A stretch of DNA of 36,344 nt from an uncultured Bacteroidia bacterium. Lineage in GTDB: Bacteria; Bacteroidota; Bacteroidia; Bacteroidales; F082. The stretch covers positions 1 to 36,344 of the forward strand of contig CACZQL010000025.1 of the NCBI GenBank assembly GCA_902783365.1. The letters run 5' to 3'. A program made the translations under genes and the position numbers. Position 1 is the stretch's first letter, and each line of letters begins with the position of its first letter. The notes under the pieces are model-generated. The model worked only from the letters and a program-made list of their open reading frames with translations. It did no database searches and had not been told where the DNA came from. This document shows, in pieces, positions 5,889 through 14,697 of the stretch.

Positions 5889-8171
5889 ATGAGAAAAGTT
5901 AGAAGAGTACTTTTAATGATGGTCATGATCGCCTTTTGGGGCGGTATGAAGGCCCAAACCGCAGGCGAGCATTTCGACGTGACCCATTACGAAATCAACC
6001 TTTGGGGATTCGATTTCACCAACCAAACCCTGCAAGGCGAAACCTTCATCGACATCCAGGCCACGGAAAGGACCGACACCTTTGTGCTGGAACTCAAAAC
6101 CCTGACGGTCACCGATGTGGCTGCCGACATGTTCAGCGTGGACCACTTTGAACAGGAGGGCGACTTGCTGATTATTCATTTCGACGAGCCCATGGAAGCC
6201 GGTGAAAACGCCATGCTCGACATCCGCTACGGCGGCAACACCTTCAACGAGACGTGGGGCGGCATCCACTGGTGGGGCGCCGACTATGTGTATAACCTCG
6301 GCGTCGGCTTCCAAAGCATCCCCCACAACCTCGGCAAGACCTGGTTCCCCTGCGTCGATAACTTCGACGACAAGGCCACCTATTCCCTGAACATCACCGT
6401 TGACAACGACAAGAAGGCCATCTGCGGCGGCAACCTCTTCAGCACCCTCGACAACGGCGACGGCACCACCACCTGGCACTGGGAGATGCCCCAGGAAATC
6501 TCCACCTACCACATCTCCTTCGTCATCGGCAACTACGAGCTGTGGGAGGACGTGTATCACGGCCTCGAAGCCGACATCCCCGTGCAGGTGTATGCGAAAC
6601 CCGCCCAAATCAACAATGTGCCCGGCTCTTTCGCCAATGTCAAAGCCATCGCGCAGTTCTACGAGGATTGCCTCGGCCCCTACCCCTTCAACCGCATCGG
6701 CTACATCAGCACTGGCCTGGGCTGCATGGAACACGTCGATAACATCGCCATGGCCAGCAGCATCATCGACGGCACCACCGACCAGGAAGAATACGTGGCG
6801 CACGAGCTCTCGCACATGTACTTCGGCAACAAGACCACCTGCTCCACCGCCGCCGACATGTGGCTCAACGAAGGCTTCGCCCAGTTCTGGGGCATGTTCT
6901 ACCGCGCGGGCGTCTATGGCGAACAAAGCTACCTCAACGAGATGAACAACACCATCAACACCATCACCAACTGGTGCAACAGCGAGAACAACTGGATCCC
7001 CCTGAACGCCATCCCCGAAAGCATGACCTACGACAGCAAGGCGGTTTACGACCGCGGCGCCGTCATCGCCAACACCATGATGTACTACCTCGGCAGGGAC
7101 ACCTTCCTGGCCGGACTGAGACATTACCTCGACACCTATTCCTACGGCACAGCCTCTTCGGAACAGCTTAGGGACGCCCTCACCGAATCCTCCGGGGTGG
7201 ACATGCAGGGCTTCTTCGACACCTACGTGTTCCATGCAGGAATGCCCCACTACGGCGTCAGCATCCTCGAAACCGTCCCCAACGGAAACCAGTGCGACGT
7301 GACCCTCCGCATGAGCTACGAGCATATCGGCCCCTCCCATGTGGGCCAAAACAACCGCGTGGAAGTCACTTTCGTCAGCGCCCAAGGGGACCTGCACACC
7401 GAAAAAATTCACTGGGACGGCGTGGAAGCCACCCAAACCGTCACCCTCGGCTTCGAGCCCATCGCCGCCTTCGCCGACTACCACAACCACTACCTCGACG
7501 CCAAGCTCGACCACAACGTGACCGCCACCAGCCCCATGAACTTCACCCTGGCCTACCTTAAAACCAGCGTCAAAAACGTGACCGACTCGACGATGATCCG
7601 CACCGAAGCCCACCTTGTGCGCCCGGACGACGACCCGGAGATCCCCGGACTGAACCTCTCCACCAGGCACTACTGGAACGTCTTGCGCCTCGACTTCGGC
7701 GAGGCCCAGGTGGAAGGCGCCTTCTCGTTCTCCAACAACAGCTCCATGGACGGCGACATCATCCATACCCAAAACGACTCGGCAGTGCTGCTCTACCGCG
7801 CCAACGTCCACGACGTGTGGCATACCATCCCCTATAGCCAGCAAGGCAACTGGAAAGTGGGCACCTTCACCGTGAGCCAACTCCAAACCGGACAATACAC
7901 CATCGGCGCCATCGACAAGTCCATCTACAACACCAGCGAAACCCTCCAACCCACCTTCAACCTCTTCCCCAACCCCTCCGACGACCAAGTGACCCTCCAG
8001 TGGGAACAACCGGAAAGCGGCTGCGTGAAAGTGTATGACGCTCACCTCCGAATCGTGAAAAGCCTTCCCTACCAAAACTGCCAAGAAGTGCGTTTCTCCA
8101 TCAAAGACCTGAAAAAAGGCCTCTATCTGGTGGAAACCAACGGGAAAAAAGGAAAAATCATTAAAAATTAA
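5889..8171 (+). CDS. Secreted M1-family metallo-aminopeptidase with T9SS sorting domain
   Basis: 760 residues. Zinc site HELSH at 305-309 and Glu328 exactly 18 residues later give HExxHx18E of family M1. The substrate-binding GxMEN motif appears as GCMEH (278-282), a change of the last residue. The N-terminus is a signal peptide ending MKAQ. The last ~75 residues form a T9SS type A sorting domain (NLFPNPSDD, ending GKKGKIIKN), so the enzyme should be exported through the type IX system and attached to the cell surface or released. The role is probably trimming of peptides outside the cell. It lies in a rightward group with lipoprotein genes on both sides, 11 bp before the next. Confidence 0.95.
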   Translation: MRKVRRVLLMMVMIAFWGGMKAQTAGEHFDVTHYEINLWGFDFTNQTLQGETFIDIQATERTDTFVLELKTLTVTDVAADMFSVDHFEQEGDLLIIHFDEPMEAGENAMLDIRYGGNTFNETWGGIHWWGADYVYNLGVGFQSIPHNLGKTWFPCVDNFDDKATYSLNITVDNDKKAICGGNLFSTLDNGDGTTTWHWEMPQEISTYHISFVIGNYELWEDVYHGLEADIPVQVYAKPAQINNVPGSFANVKAIAQFYEDCLGPYPFNRIGYISTGLGCMEHVDNIAMASSIIDGTTDQEEYVAHELSHMYFGNKTTCSTAADMWLNEGFAQFWGMFYRAGVYGEQSYLNEMNNTINTITNWCNSENNWIPLNAIPESMTYDSKAVYDRGAVIANTMMYYLGRDTFLAGLRHYLDTYSYGTASSEQLRDALTESSGVDMQGFFDTYVFHAGMPHYGVSILETVPNGNQCDVTLRMSYEHIGPSHVGQNNRVEVTFVSAQGDLHTEKIHWDGVEATQTVTLGFEPIAAFADYHNHYLDAKLDHNVTATSPMNFTLAYLKTSVKNVTDSTMIRTEAHLVRPDDDPEIPGLNLSTRHYWNVLRLDFGEAQVEGAFSFSNNSSMDGDIIHTQNDSAVLLYRANVHDVWHTIPYSQQGNWKVGTFTVSQLQTGQYTIGAIDKSIYNTSETLQPTFNLFPNPSDDQVTLQWEQPESGCVKVYDAHLRIVKSLPYQNCQEVRFSIKDLKKGLYLVETNGKKGKIIKN

Positions 8172-8182
8172 CCCCTATCGCC

Positions 8183-8629
8183 ATGAAAAAAATCATCCTT
8201 GGAATCCTGATGGGAATGGTCCTGATGATGACCTCCTGCCAGAAAGAAAACGTTGATGAATGGACCCGCTTCACCTCCTTCGTCAAGGAGGACCTTATCG
8301 GCCATTACGAGGCCAACCCCGATGAAAAATATTACGAGGATTATCCCGTGCAAGACATGACCGTCCACAGAAACGCAACGGTCAACATCCGAAACTACTC
8401 GGGCAACCTCATCGAAGTGCAGGTGGTCATTCCCGAATTGCTCAACCAAACCTTCACAGGCACCCCCAACGTCGAAGGATACAATAGCAACCTCCTCATG
8501 CACAACACCTCCTGCGATCTTATCCTCGATGTTTACAAAAACGACAAAAACCAAATCAGACTCCACGGAAGCGTCATAGAAATGGTGGGAGAGTCAAAGA
8601 TCATCAAGGTGTTTGATGTGGTGAAATAG
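8183..8629 (+). CDS. Small lipoprotein, function unknown
   Basis: 148 residues beginning with a lipoprotein signal (MKKIILGILMGMVLMMTSC, lipobox MTSC), so it should be anchored in the inner or outer membrane through Cys19. The mature part is short, with a likely beta-sandwich pattern (strands VNIRNYSG, IEVQVVIPEL, LILDVYK, IRLHGSVIEMV). No catalytic motif or known domain is recognised. It begins 11 bp after the M1 peptidase gene and is followed by a heptamer array that begins at the last base of its stop codon, then by another T9SS cargo gene, so all belong to one probable transcript. Confidence 0.8.
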   Translation: MKKIILGILMGMVLMMTSCQKENVDEWTRFTSFVKEDLIGHYEANPDEKYYEDYPVQDMTVHRNATVNIRNYSGNLIEVQVVIPELLNQTFTGTPNVEGYNSNLLMHNTSCDLILDVYKNDKNQIRLHGSVIEMVGESKIIKVFDVVK

Positions 8630-8663
8630 AAGTAAGAAGACAGAAGTAAGAAGTAAGAAGTAA
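8629..8663. repeat. Heptamer array, unit GAAGTAA, 5 copies
   Basis: GAAGTAA, GAAGACA, then GAAGTAA three times. It begins on the last base of the preceding TAG stop and ends 12 bp before the next ATG. Confidence 0.9.
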
Positions 8664-8675
8664 GAATATTTTATT

Positions 8676-9884
8676 ATGAAGAAAAAAGTATTTATTATTA
8701 CGGCGATGGTCCTGGTGGGCCTTGCCGGTCAGGCTCAGAGAAGCACTGACATGAACCTGGTCAGAAAGACCTTGAAGCAACAACACAGTTTGATGACCCG
8801 CAACGACATCGCCCCTATCAAGGCGACGTACAATGTCAACGACAACGGAACGCTCAAGCAGTATCGCGACGACTTCATCTATGACGAGTATGAGTATTAC
8901 CTCACCCAAAAGAGCACCAGCGTCATGAACAACGGCGAATGGCAGCCTTTCACGGAAACCACCTACGAAGTGGACTGGAACTATTCCCCCATCGAGATCA
9001 TCACCACGAAATGGGACGGCAACGACTGGATGAACGACACGAGATCCACCCTTGAATACGACGAGATCGGCTTCGTCCCGGTCATCAAAGAGGAAGTCAT
9101 CGAGCAATGGATCGATAACAACTGGGTGAACATCCACAAGTATGTGTATGACTACGAGCCCATCGTCACCCTCATCATCAAGGACTGGAACGGCAACACC
9201 TGGGAGAACCACTACCTCTACACCTTCGAGGGCGACGGCCTGAGCGAGAGAACCATCCTGCTGCAATACTGGCAAGGCGGCGCCTGGCAAAACCAGGAAA
9301 AAACCGTCATCACCTACAACGCCTCCCTCCACGAAGAGTCCATCACCATCATGGAATGGAGCAACGCCAGCTGGGTCAACTACGAGCAGCACACCTACGA
9401 ATACGACAGCCATGGCTACGTGTCCAAGATCTACAAGCGCGCCTGGGAAAACGGCAGCTGGTCCAGCACCAACTACCAGGACATCACCTACACCAGCGAC
9501 GGTATGGGCAACACCACCGAAGCTGTGGTCCGCGCCAACGGCAACGCCAGCCAAAACACCGACCTCACCTTGTATTACAATGAGGAGGCGACCATCGACT
9601 ACGAGAATGTGCATCAAATCAACATGGAATACACCGATCTCACCGCGGTCAACGAAACCGAAACCACCGGTCGTTTCAGCGTGTATCCCAACCCCGCGGA
9701 GAGCTCCCTGGTGATTCGCGGCGAACAGTTCCAAAAGGCCGAAGTCCTCGACCTCGCCGGACAGAAAGTGATGGAAAGCACCCATCCCACCCTCGACATG
9801 AACGCCCTTTCATCAGGCGCCTATCTGTTGAGAATCCAGCGCAAGGACGGCACCATCGAAACCCAGAAGATCGTGGTGAAATAA
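8676..9884 (+). CDS. Secreted repeat protein with T9SS sorting domain
   Basis: 402 residues with a signal peptide (cleavage after LAGQAQ). The middle, roughly residues 75-310, consists of about six or seven degenerate repeats of 35-40 residues, each with a W-x(n)-W-x-N core (NGEWQPF, GNDWMND, NNWVN, GNTWEN, GGAWQN, NASWVN, NGSWSS) followed by a Tyr-rich strand. This resembles secreted Bacteroidota repeat proteins with beta-hairpin repeats. The C-terminus (FSVYPNPAESSLVI ... GAYLLRI ... IVVK) is a T9SS type A sorting domain, so the protein should reach the cell surface. Binding or adhesion is a guess; no enzyme motif is seen. It is the last gene of its group, before a terminator. Confidence 0.88.
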   Translation: MKKKVFIITAMVLVGLAGQAQRSTDMNLVRKTLKQQHSLMTRNDIAPIKATYNVNDNGTLKQYRDDFIYDEYEYYLTQKSTSVMNNGEWQPFTETTYEVDWNYSPIEIITTKWDGNDWMNDTRSTLEYDEIGFVPVIKEEVIEQWIDNNWVNIHKYVYDYEPIVTLIIKDWNGNTWENHYLYTFEGDGLSERTILLQYWQGGAWQNQEKTVITYNASLHEESITIMEWSNASWVNYEQHTYEYDSHGYVSKIYKRAWENGSWSSTNYQDITYTSDGMGNTTEAVVRANGNASQNTDLTLYYNEEATIDYENVHQINMEYTDLTAVNETETTGRFSVYPNPAESSLVIRGEQFQKAEVLDLAGQKVMESTHPTLDMNALSSGAYLLRIQRKDGTIETQKIVVK

Positions 9885-9902
9885 ACGGTCTTTACCATAC
9901 TG

Positions 9903-9936
9903 AAAAAGCCGTCCCGGAATCCCGGGACGGCTTTTT
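9903..9936. terminator. Bidirectional intrinsic terminator between convergent genes
   Basis: A 15-bp stem (AAAAAGCCGTCCCGG pairing with CCGGGACGGCTTTTT) with a 4-nt loop has A and T tracts on its outer sides, so it works on both strands. It separates the rightward exported-protein group from the leftward decarboxylase operon and is the clearest terminator in the window. Confidence 0.95.
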
Positions 9937-9959
9937 CTTATTAATAATATTAGGTGTGA

Positions 9960-11630
9960 TTACATCATCAGGAACGACATCATCACGCCAGCGGCCACTG
10001 CGGAGCCGATGACACCCGAGACGTTGGGGGCCATGGCATGCATGAGCAGGTGGTTCGACGGGTCGTACTTCTGACCTTCCACTTCGACCACACGGGCGCT
10101 GTCGGGCACAGCCGACACACCGGCGGCGCCGATCATCGGGTTGATCTTCTCCTTGAGGAAGAGGTTCATCAACTTGGCGCCCAGCAGACCTCCGGCGGTA
10201 GCCACCGCGAAGGAGCAAGCACCCAGGATGAAGATCTTGATGGAGCTGGAGGTGAGGAACACCGAGGCCTGCGTGGAGGCACCCACGGTGAGACCCAGGA
10301 TGATGGTCACGATGTCAATCAAAGGATTGGCAGCGGTGTTTTGCAGACGTTTCACCACACCCGACTCCTTGATGATGTTACCGAAGAACAACATGCCGAG
10401 GAGCGGCAGCGCGGTGGGGCTGATGAAGGTGGTGAGGATGAGGCCGACGATGGGGAACATGATCTTTTCGGTCTTGTTCACCATACGAGGGGCTTTCATC
10501 TTGATGAGGCGTTCTTCCTTGCTGGTCAGCAGGCGGATGATGGGCGGCTGGATCACCGGCACGAGGGCCATGTAGGAGTAGGCCGCGATGGCGATGGGGC
10601 CGATGAGGTTGCGGGTGCCGTTGGTGCCGTTGGCGAGACGTGAGGAGAGGAAGATGGCGGTGGGGCCGTCAGCGCCACCGATGATGCCGATAGCGCCAGC
10701 CTCTTTCAGGTTGAAACCAAGGTAAAGGGCGCCGATGAAGGTGAGGAACACGCCGAGCTGGGCGGCGGCGCCGAGGATCATCAGCTTGGGGTTGGCGATG
10801 AGCGACGAGAAGTCGGTCATGGCGCCGATGCCCAGGAAGATCAAGGGCGGGTAGATACCTTTGTTCACGCCGAAGTATAGGTAGTTGAGCACACTGCCCT
10901 CCTGGTACAGTCCGGTCTGGAGGTTCAGCTCGCCGGCTTGGAACACCTCTTTCATGAAGAGCTTCACGTCCTCGATGTTGGCCGCGGCGATGCCATACTG
11001 GGTGATGTCGAGTTTATCGACCACCTTGATGGCCTCGCTCAGCACCATGTTGCCGTTGGAGCCGGCAAACACGTCCTTCAGGATTCTCTCGGCGGTGGCA
11101 TAGTCGAAGCTGAAGGAGCCGGAACTGATGGCCGCCTGCGCGTATTCAAGGGCTTTGGCGAGGTCCACGCCATAGCCTTGGAAGAAGGGGATGTTGCCGC
11201 AGATGATACCTGTGCCGATGGGGATGAGGAGCATGGGCTCGAACTCGAACCTCACGGCGAGGAAGATGAAGAGGATGCCCACGAGGATCATGATGATGTT
11301 GCCGATCTTGCAGTTACGGAATCCGGTGAGGATCCAGAACTTGCGGAGACCGTCCTTCAGCTGGGCTTGCATGGTAGGGTCTTGGGGAGCCGAGCTGAGC
11401 TGCGTGGCCTCGGGTTGGGTGCTCACCGCCGTGTTCTGGTCGGTGTTCACCGCCACGTTTTGGTCGGCGTCAAACTCGGCGACCATCTCCGTCTGTGGGT
11501 CCCCGAGGTCGGCGATCCTGGTCGCGAACGCCGGGTTGTTGACCACCGCGACGTTGAGGAGGATCAGGAGGATGACCGAGGCGAGGATGACGACGGGTCT
11601 TTTGTAAATACTTTTTTTCTTACCCAACAT
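9960..11630 (-). CDS. mmdB: Na+-translocating methylmalonyl-CoA decarboxylase, beta subunit, enlarged
   Basis: 556 residues against about 375-435 for typical OadB/MmdB proteins. The beta subunit is the integral-membrane part that decarboxylates carboxybiotin and pumps Na+ outwards. The conserved core is plain: GIYPPLIFLGIGAMTDF, GGADGPTAIF with the key Asp321, and AAYSYMALVPVIQPP. The surplus has two sources. One is an N-terminal membrane segment (about 11-31) plus a ~65-residue Gln/Asn/Thr-rich linker. The other is an insert of about 80 residues (around 155-245) before the core, holding two similar helices (ERILKDVF and KLFMKEVF). It is the last gene of the operon, 4 bp after the biotin carrier. 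Confidence 0.93.
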   Translation of the reverse strand: MLGKKKSIYKRPVVILASVILLILLNVAVVNNPAFATRIADLGDPQTEMVAEFDADQNVAVNTDQNTAVSTQPEATQLSSAPQDPTMQAQLKDGLRKFWILTGFRNCKIGNIIMILVGILFIFLAVRFEFEPMLLIPIGTGIICGNIPFFQGYGVDLAKALEYAQAAISSGSFSFDYATAERILKDVFAGSNGNMVLSEAIKVVDKLDITQYGIAAANIEDVKLFMKEVFQAGELNLQTGLYQEGSVLNYLYFGVNKGIYPPLIFLGIGAMTDFSSLIANPKLMILGAAAQLGVFLTFIGALYLGFNLKEAGAIGIIGGADGPTAIFLSSRLANGTNGTRNLIGPIAIAAYSYMALVPVIQPPIIRLLTSKEERLIKMKAPRMVNKTEKIMFPIVGLILTTFISPTALPLLGMLFFGNIIKESGVVKRLQNTAANPLIDIVTIILGLTVGASTQASVFLTSSSIKIFILGACSFAVATAGGLLGAKLMNLFLKEKINPMIGAAGVSAVPDSARVVEVEGQKYDPSNHLLMHAMAPNVSGVIGSAVAAGVMMSFLMM

Positions 11631-11634
11631 GACT

Positions 11635-12084
11635 TTATCCGATTACGATTAACACATCACCTTGGAGCACATTGTCGCCCTGGCGGCAGTTGATGGCGGT
11701 GATGGTGCCATCGGCTTCGGCCAGGAGGTTGTTTTCCATCTTCATGGCTTCGTACATGAGCAGCTTGTCGCCTTTCTTCACGGTGTCGCCTTGATGGACA
11801 TAGATCTGCATGATGGTGCCGGGGAGCGGGGCGGCCATTTTGTAGCCGGCGCCGCCTGTGGCGGCAGGTCTCGGGGCGGCCTGGGTCTTTTCCGACGCGG
11901 CGGTTTTGGCAGCGGCGGGACGGGACACGGGAGCCACCACGGGAGCGGCCTGCTCTTCCATTTCCACTTTATATTCAGTGCCGTTCACATTGACGGTGGC
12001 AAGGTTGCCCTCAATGTTCTGGACTTCCACTTCGTATGGTTTCCCACTAATGGTGAATTTGAATTTTTTCATTGTATTATGCAT
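11635..12084 (-). CDS. mmdC: Biotin carboxyl carrier subunit of methylmalonyl-CoA decarboxylase
   Basis: 149 residues. The C-terminal ~70 form a biotinyl domain with the attachment site EAMKMEN, biotin on Lys115. Residues 45-80 are an Ala/Pro-rich flexible linker and the first 40 a small beta domain, as in other carriers of this family. It shuttles the carboxyl group from the carboxyltransferase (MmdA) to the membrane beta subunit. The ATG at 12084 overlaps the TAA of the gamma-subunit gene by one base (TAATG), so translation is probably coupled; an internal Met5 is an alternative start. Confidence 0.95.
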   Translation of the reverse strand: MHNTMKKFKFTISGKPYEVEVQNIEGNLATVNVNGTEYKVEMEEQAAPVVAPVSRPAAAKTAASEKTQAAPRPAATGGAGYKMAAPLPGTIMQIYVHQGDTVKKGDKLLMYEAMKMENNLLAEADGTITAINCRQGDNVLQGDVLIVIG

Positions 12085-12470
12085 TAACGTTTCCAGTGTC
12101 TAACTCCATAGTTTTTGTCATTCCACGAAGTGTTCCTTCTCTCGATGGTGATGACATTGCTTTCTTCGTCGTGAAGATTGGTAGAGAGGTACAAAGCCAT
12201 GCCGATGGCGGTGAGCACCTCATTGGGAATCTCGCCATCTTTAGTGGAGAGGTGAGAGGTGAGAGGTGAGAGGTTTCCGTTTTCCACTTTCTGTTTTCCG
12301 CTTTCCGTTTTCTTGGCGTCCTGTTTGGTGAAATAGGCCGCGACGCCTCTGAAGATGGTGGAGAGGATGAAAAGGGCGATGATGACGATAAGGAAGCCCG
12401 CGATGGTGACAATCCATCCCTTGGTATAGACCGCAGCCTCGTGTCTCAATAAGATTGATAGGAATTCCAT
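12084..12470 (-). CDS. mmdD: Decarboxylase gamma subunit (OadG family) with a repeat-derived linker
   Basis: 128 residues. An N-terminal membrane helix (about 18-40, WIVTIAGFLIVIIALFIL) and a short soluble tail fit the small OadG/MmdD subunit that holds the decarboxylase complex together. The middle, about residues 54-75 (TESGKQKVENGN, then LSPLTSHLS), is encoded by nine tandem 7-bp repeats. As nine heptamers equal 21 codons the frame is kept. After it come a conserved-looking helix (PNEVLTAIGMALYL) and an Arg/Asn-rich tail. It sits between mmdA (10 bp) and mmdC (1-bp overlap). Assignment rests on topology and position more than sequence motifs. Confidence 0.8.
   Translation of the reverse strand: MEFLSILLRHEAAVYTKGWIVTIAGFLIVIIALFILSTIFRGVAAYFTKQDAKKTESGKQKVENGNLSPLTSHLSTKDGEIPNEVLTAIGMALYLSTNLHDEESNVITIERRNTSWNDKNYGVRHWKR
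12247..12309. repeat. Double heptamer array inside the gamma-subunit gene
   Basis: Four GAGAGGT units (12247-12274) are directly joined to five TTCCGTT-type units (12275-12309: TTCCGTT, TTCCACT, TTCTGTT, TTCCGCT, TTCCGTT). Together they span 63 bp, exactly 21 codons of the overlapping gene. Confidence 0.88.
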
Positions 12471-12480
12471 GGCTCAGCGG

Positions 12481-14040
12481 TTATAACGGGATGTTGGAGT
12501 GTTTCTTTTCGGGGTTGGCGAGGCGTTTGGTCTCGAGGGTGCGCAGGGCGCGGATCACGCGGAAGCGGGTGTTGCGCGGCTCGATGACGTCGTCGATATA
12601 GCCGAACTTGGCGGCCTCGTAGGGGTTGGCGAACTTCTTGCGGTATTCCTCTTCCTTCTTGGCCACGAACTCGGCGCGTTCCTCGGGGTTGGTGATCTCG
12701 GCGATCTTCTTGCCGTCGAGGACCTCCACGGCGCCGCTGGCGCCCATCACGGCGATCTCAGCCGACGGCCATGCGTAGTTGACGTCGTTGCGGAGCTGCT
12801 TGCAGCCCATCACGAGGTGGGAGCCGCCATAGCTCTTGCGCAGGGTGACGGTCACCTTCGGCACGGTGGACTCGCCGTAGGCGTAGAGCAGCTTGGCGCC
12901 ATGGACGATGATGCCGTTGTACTCTTGGCCGGTGCCGGGCAGGAAGCCGGGGACATCGACGAGGGTGACGATCGGGATGTTGAAGGCGTCGCAGAAGCGG
13001 ACGAAGCGGGCGCCCTTGCGGGAGGCGTCGCAGTCGAGCACGCCGGCGAAGAAGGCCGGGTTGTTGGCCACGATGCCCACCGGCATGCCGTCGAAGCGGG
13101 CGAAGCCGACGATGATGTTCTTGGCGTAGTTCTTATGGATCTCCAAGAAGTCGCCGTTGTCCACGATGGCGGTGATGATGTCGCCCACGTTGTAAGGCTT
13201 GTTCGGGTTGTCGGGGATGATCTGGTTGAGGGCGTCCTCCATGCGGTCGATGGGGTCGTTGCACTCGCTCAGAGGCGGGTTCTCCATGTTGTTCTGCGGG
13301 ATGAAGGAGATGAGTCGGCGGATGATGTCGAGGCCTTCCTCTTCGCTTTCGGCGGCGAAGTGGGCCACGCCCGACTTCTGGCTGTGGATGCGGGCGCCGC
13401 CGAGGTCGTCGGTGCTGACATCCTCGCCGATGACGGTCTTCACCACTTTAGGACCGGTGAGGAACATATAGCTGTTCGCGTTGGTCATGATGATGAAGTC
13501 GGTGAGGGCGGGAGAATACACGGCGCCGCCGGCGCAAGGGCCGAAGATGGCGGAGATCTGCGGGATGACGCCGGAAGCGTTGATGTTGCGCTGGAAGATC
13601 TCGGCGTAGCCGGCGAGGGAGCGTGAGCCTTCCTGGATACGGGCGCCGCCGGAGTCGCAGATGCCGATGACGGGCGCGCCGACCTTCATGGCCTGGTCCA
13701 ACACCTTGCAGATCTTCAGCGACATGGTCTCGCTCAAGGCGCCGCCGAACACGGTGAAGTCCTGGGCGTAAACGTAAACGACGCGGCCGTCGATGGTGCC
13801 ATGGCCGGTGACGACGCCGTCGCCAAGATACTGCTGCTTGTCGAGGCCGAAGTCAACGGTGCGGTGGGTCACGAACATATCCGTCTCCTCGAAACTGCCT
13901 TCGTCGAGCAGGATGGCGATACGTTCACGGGCAGTCATCTTGCCCTTCGCATGCTGGGAGTCGATGCGCTTCTGGCCGCCACCAAGACGGGCCTCACCAC
14001 GCTTCTCCAGCAACTCTTGTATTTTCTGTTCAATTAACAT
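12481..14040 (-). CDS. mmdA: Methylmalonyl-CoA decarboxylase carboxyltransferase (alpha) subunit
   Basis: 519 residues, the size of MmdA / propionyl-CoA carboxylase beta proteins. It moves the carboxyl group of (S)-methylmalonyl-CoA to biotin, the first step of Na+-coupled decarboxylation to propionyl-CoA. Both crotonase-like halves are seen. The N-half contains [13 protein letters not shown] and [17 protein letters not shown]. The C-half has [25 protein letters not shown] and GASGAVEVL. With the carrier, beta and gamma genes next to it, a decarboxylase is much more likely than an ATP-dependent carboxylase, as no biotin carboxylase gene is near. It lies 92 bp after the epimerase gene. Confidence 0.95.
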   Translation of the reverse strand: MLIEQKIQELLEKRGEARLGGGQKRIDSQHAKGKMTARERIAILLDEGSFEETDMFVTHRTVDFGLDKQQYLGDGVVTGHGTIDGRVVYVYAQDFTVFGGALSETMSLKICKVLDQAMKVGAPVIGICDSGGARIQEGSRSLAGYAEIFQRNINASGVIPQISAIFGPCAGGAVYSPALTDFIIMTNANSYMFLTGPKVVKTVIGEDVSTDDLGGARIHSQKSGVAHFAAESEEEGLDIIRRLISFIPQNNMENPPLSECNDPIDRMEDALNQIIPDNPNKPYNVGDIITAIVDNGDFLEIHKNYAKNIIVGFARFDGMPVGIVANNPAFFAGVLDCDASRKGARFVRFCDAFNIPIVTLVDVPGFLPGTGQEYNGIIVHGAKLLYAYGESTVPKVTVTLRKSYGGSHLVMGCKQLRNDVNYAWPSAEIAVMGASGAVEVLDGKKIAEITNPEERAEFVAKKEEEYRKKFANPYEAAKFGYIDDVIEPRNTRFRVIRALRTLETKRLANPEKKHSNIPL

Positions 14041-14055
14041 GATGGTAGGGGTTTA

Positions 14056-14124
14056 ATTCGGAATTCGGAATGCGGAATGCGGAATAACCTTTCGCAGAAA
14101 AATATTCCGCATTCCGAATTCCGC
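14056..14124. repeat. Two opposed heptamer arrays forming a long imperfect hairpin
   Basis: Four units (ATTCGGA x2, ATGCGGA x2; 14056-14083) face three units of the complement (ATTCCGC, ATTCCGA, ATTCCGC; 14104-14124). The arms can pair over about 24 bp with two mismatches around a loop of roughly 17 nt, in the mRNA between the epimerase and mmdA. Confidence 0.8.
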
Positions 14125-14132
14125 ATTATGAT

Positions 14133-14549
14133 TTATTTGTTCTTGTTTTCGCAGAGTTCGGTCAGCACGCCGAAAGTGGATTTCGGATGCAGGAAGGCGA
14201 TGCTCAGGCCCTCGGCGCCCGGACGCGGAGCCTGGTCGATGAGACGGATGCCGGCCTCTTTGGCCTCGGCAAGCTGGTCCTCAATGCCCTCCACCGCGAA
14301 GGCGATGTGGTGCATGCCACCACGCCCGTTGTTGTTCGCGATGAATTTGGCGATGGTGCTCTCCTCGCTGGTGGGCTCCAAAAGCTCAATCTTGGTCTGT
14401 CCGCAACGCAGGAAGGCGGTCTTCACCTTCTGGTCGGCAACTTCCTCAATGGCGTAGCACTTGGTGCCAAGGAGCGTTTCAAAGAAAGGAATCGACTCCT
14501 CCAGGCTGGTGACGGCGATTCCGATGTGTTCAATGTGGGTTGGATTCAT
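14133..14549 (-). CDS. mce: Methylmalonyl-CoA epimerase
   Basis: 138 residues, a two-module VOC-fold metal enzyme of normal length. It interconverts (R)- and (S)-methylmalonyl-CoA, joining the mutase product to the decarboxylase. Motifs: HIEHIGIAV with metal ligand His8, a central TKIELLEP strand with its Glu, GGMHHIAFAV and the final FGVLTELCE with a ligand Glu. It is the promoter-proximal gene of the five-gene leftward unit mce-mmdA-gamma-carrier-beta. The mutase is not in the window. A Bacteroidota promoter lies about 50 nt upstream. Confidence 0.95.
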   Translation of the reverse strand: MNPTHIEHIGIAVTSLEESIPFFETLLGTKCYAIEEVADQKVKTAFLRCGQTKIELLEPTSEESTIAKFIANNNGRGGMHHIAFAVEGIEDQLAEAKEAGIRLIDQAPRPGAEGLSIAFLHPKSTFGVLTELCENKNK

Positions 14550-14599
14550 GATTTATTCGAATAAATTAAATATAAAAAATACGTATTTTAAAATCGGTG

Positions 14600-14630
14600 C
14601 AAAGGTACAACAATTTATTGAGGTTTCCAA
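14600..14630 (-). promoter_or_regulatory. Promoter of the mce-mmd operon
   Basis: On the minus strand TTG (14628-14630), a 20-bp spacer and TACCTTTG (14600-14607) form a near-perfect Bacteroidota promoter. The predicted start near 14593 leaves a leader of about 44 nt. Confidence 0.7.
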
Positions 14631-14669
14631 TAAAAAAATGGAGACGTTTTTTTAACGCCCCCATTCTTT

Positions 14670-14697
14670 CTTCTGACTTCTGTCTTCTGTCTTCTCA
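14670..14697. repeat. Heptamer array, unit CTTCTGT, 4 copies, containing the gatD stop
   Basis: CTTCTGA, CTTCTGT x2 and CTTCTCA. The gatD TGA stop (14695-14697) is the last three bases of the array. Confidence 0.85.

Noticed and set aside
5913-8084. Long open frame (723 codons) antisense to the M1 peptidase gene
   Set aside because: It is a GC-rich codon shadow: the forward frame has clear enzyme motifs and a sorting domain, and the antisense reading is Val/Gly/His-rich without motifs.
8629-8663. Heptamer array as CRISPR or as a terminator
   Set aside because: No spacers and no stem; the real terminator of this gene group is at 9903-9936.
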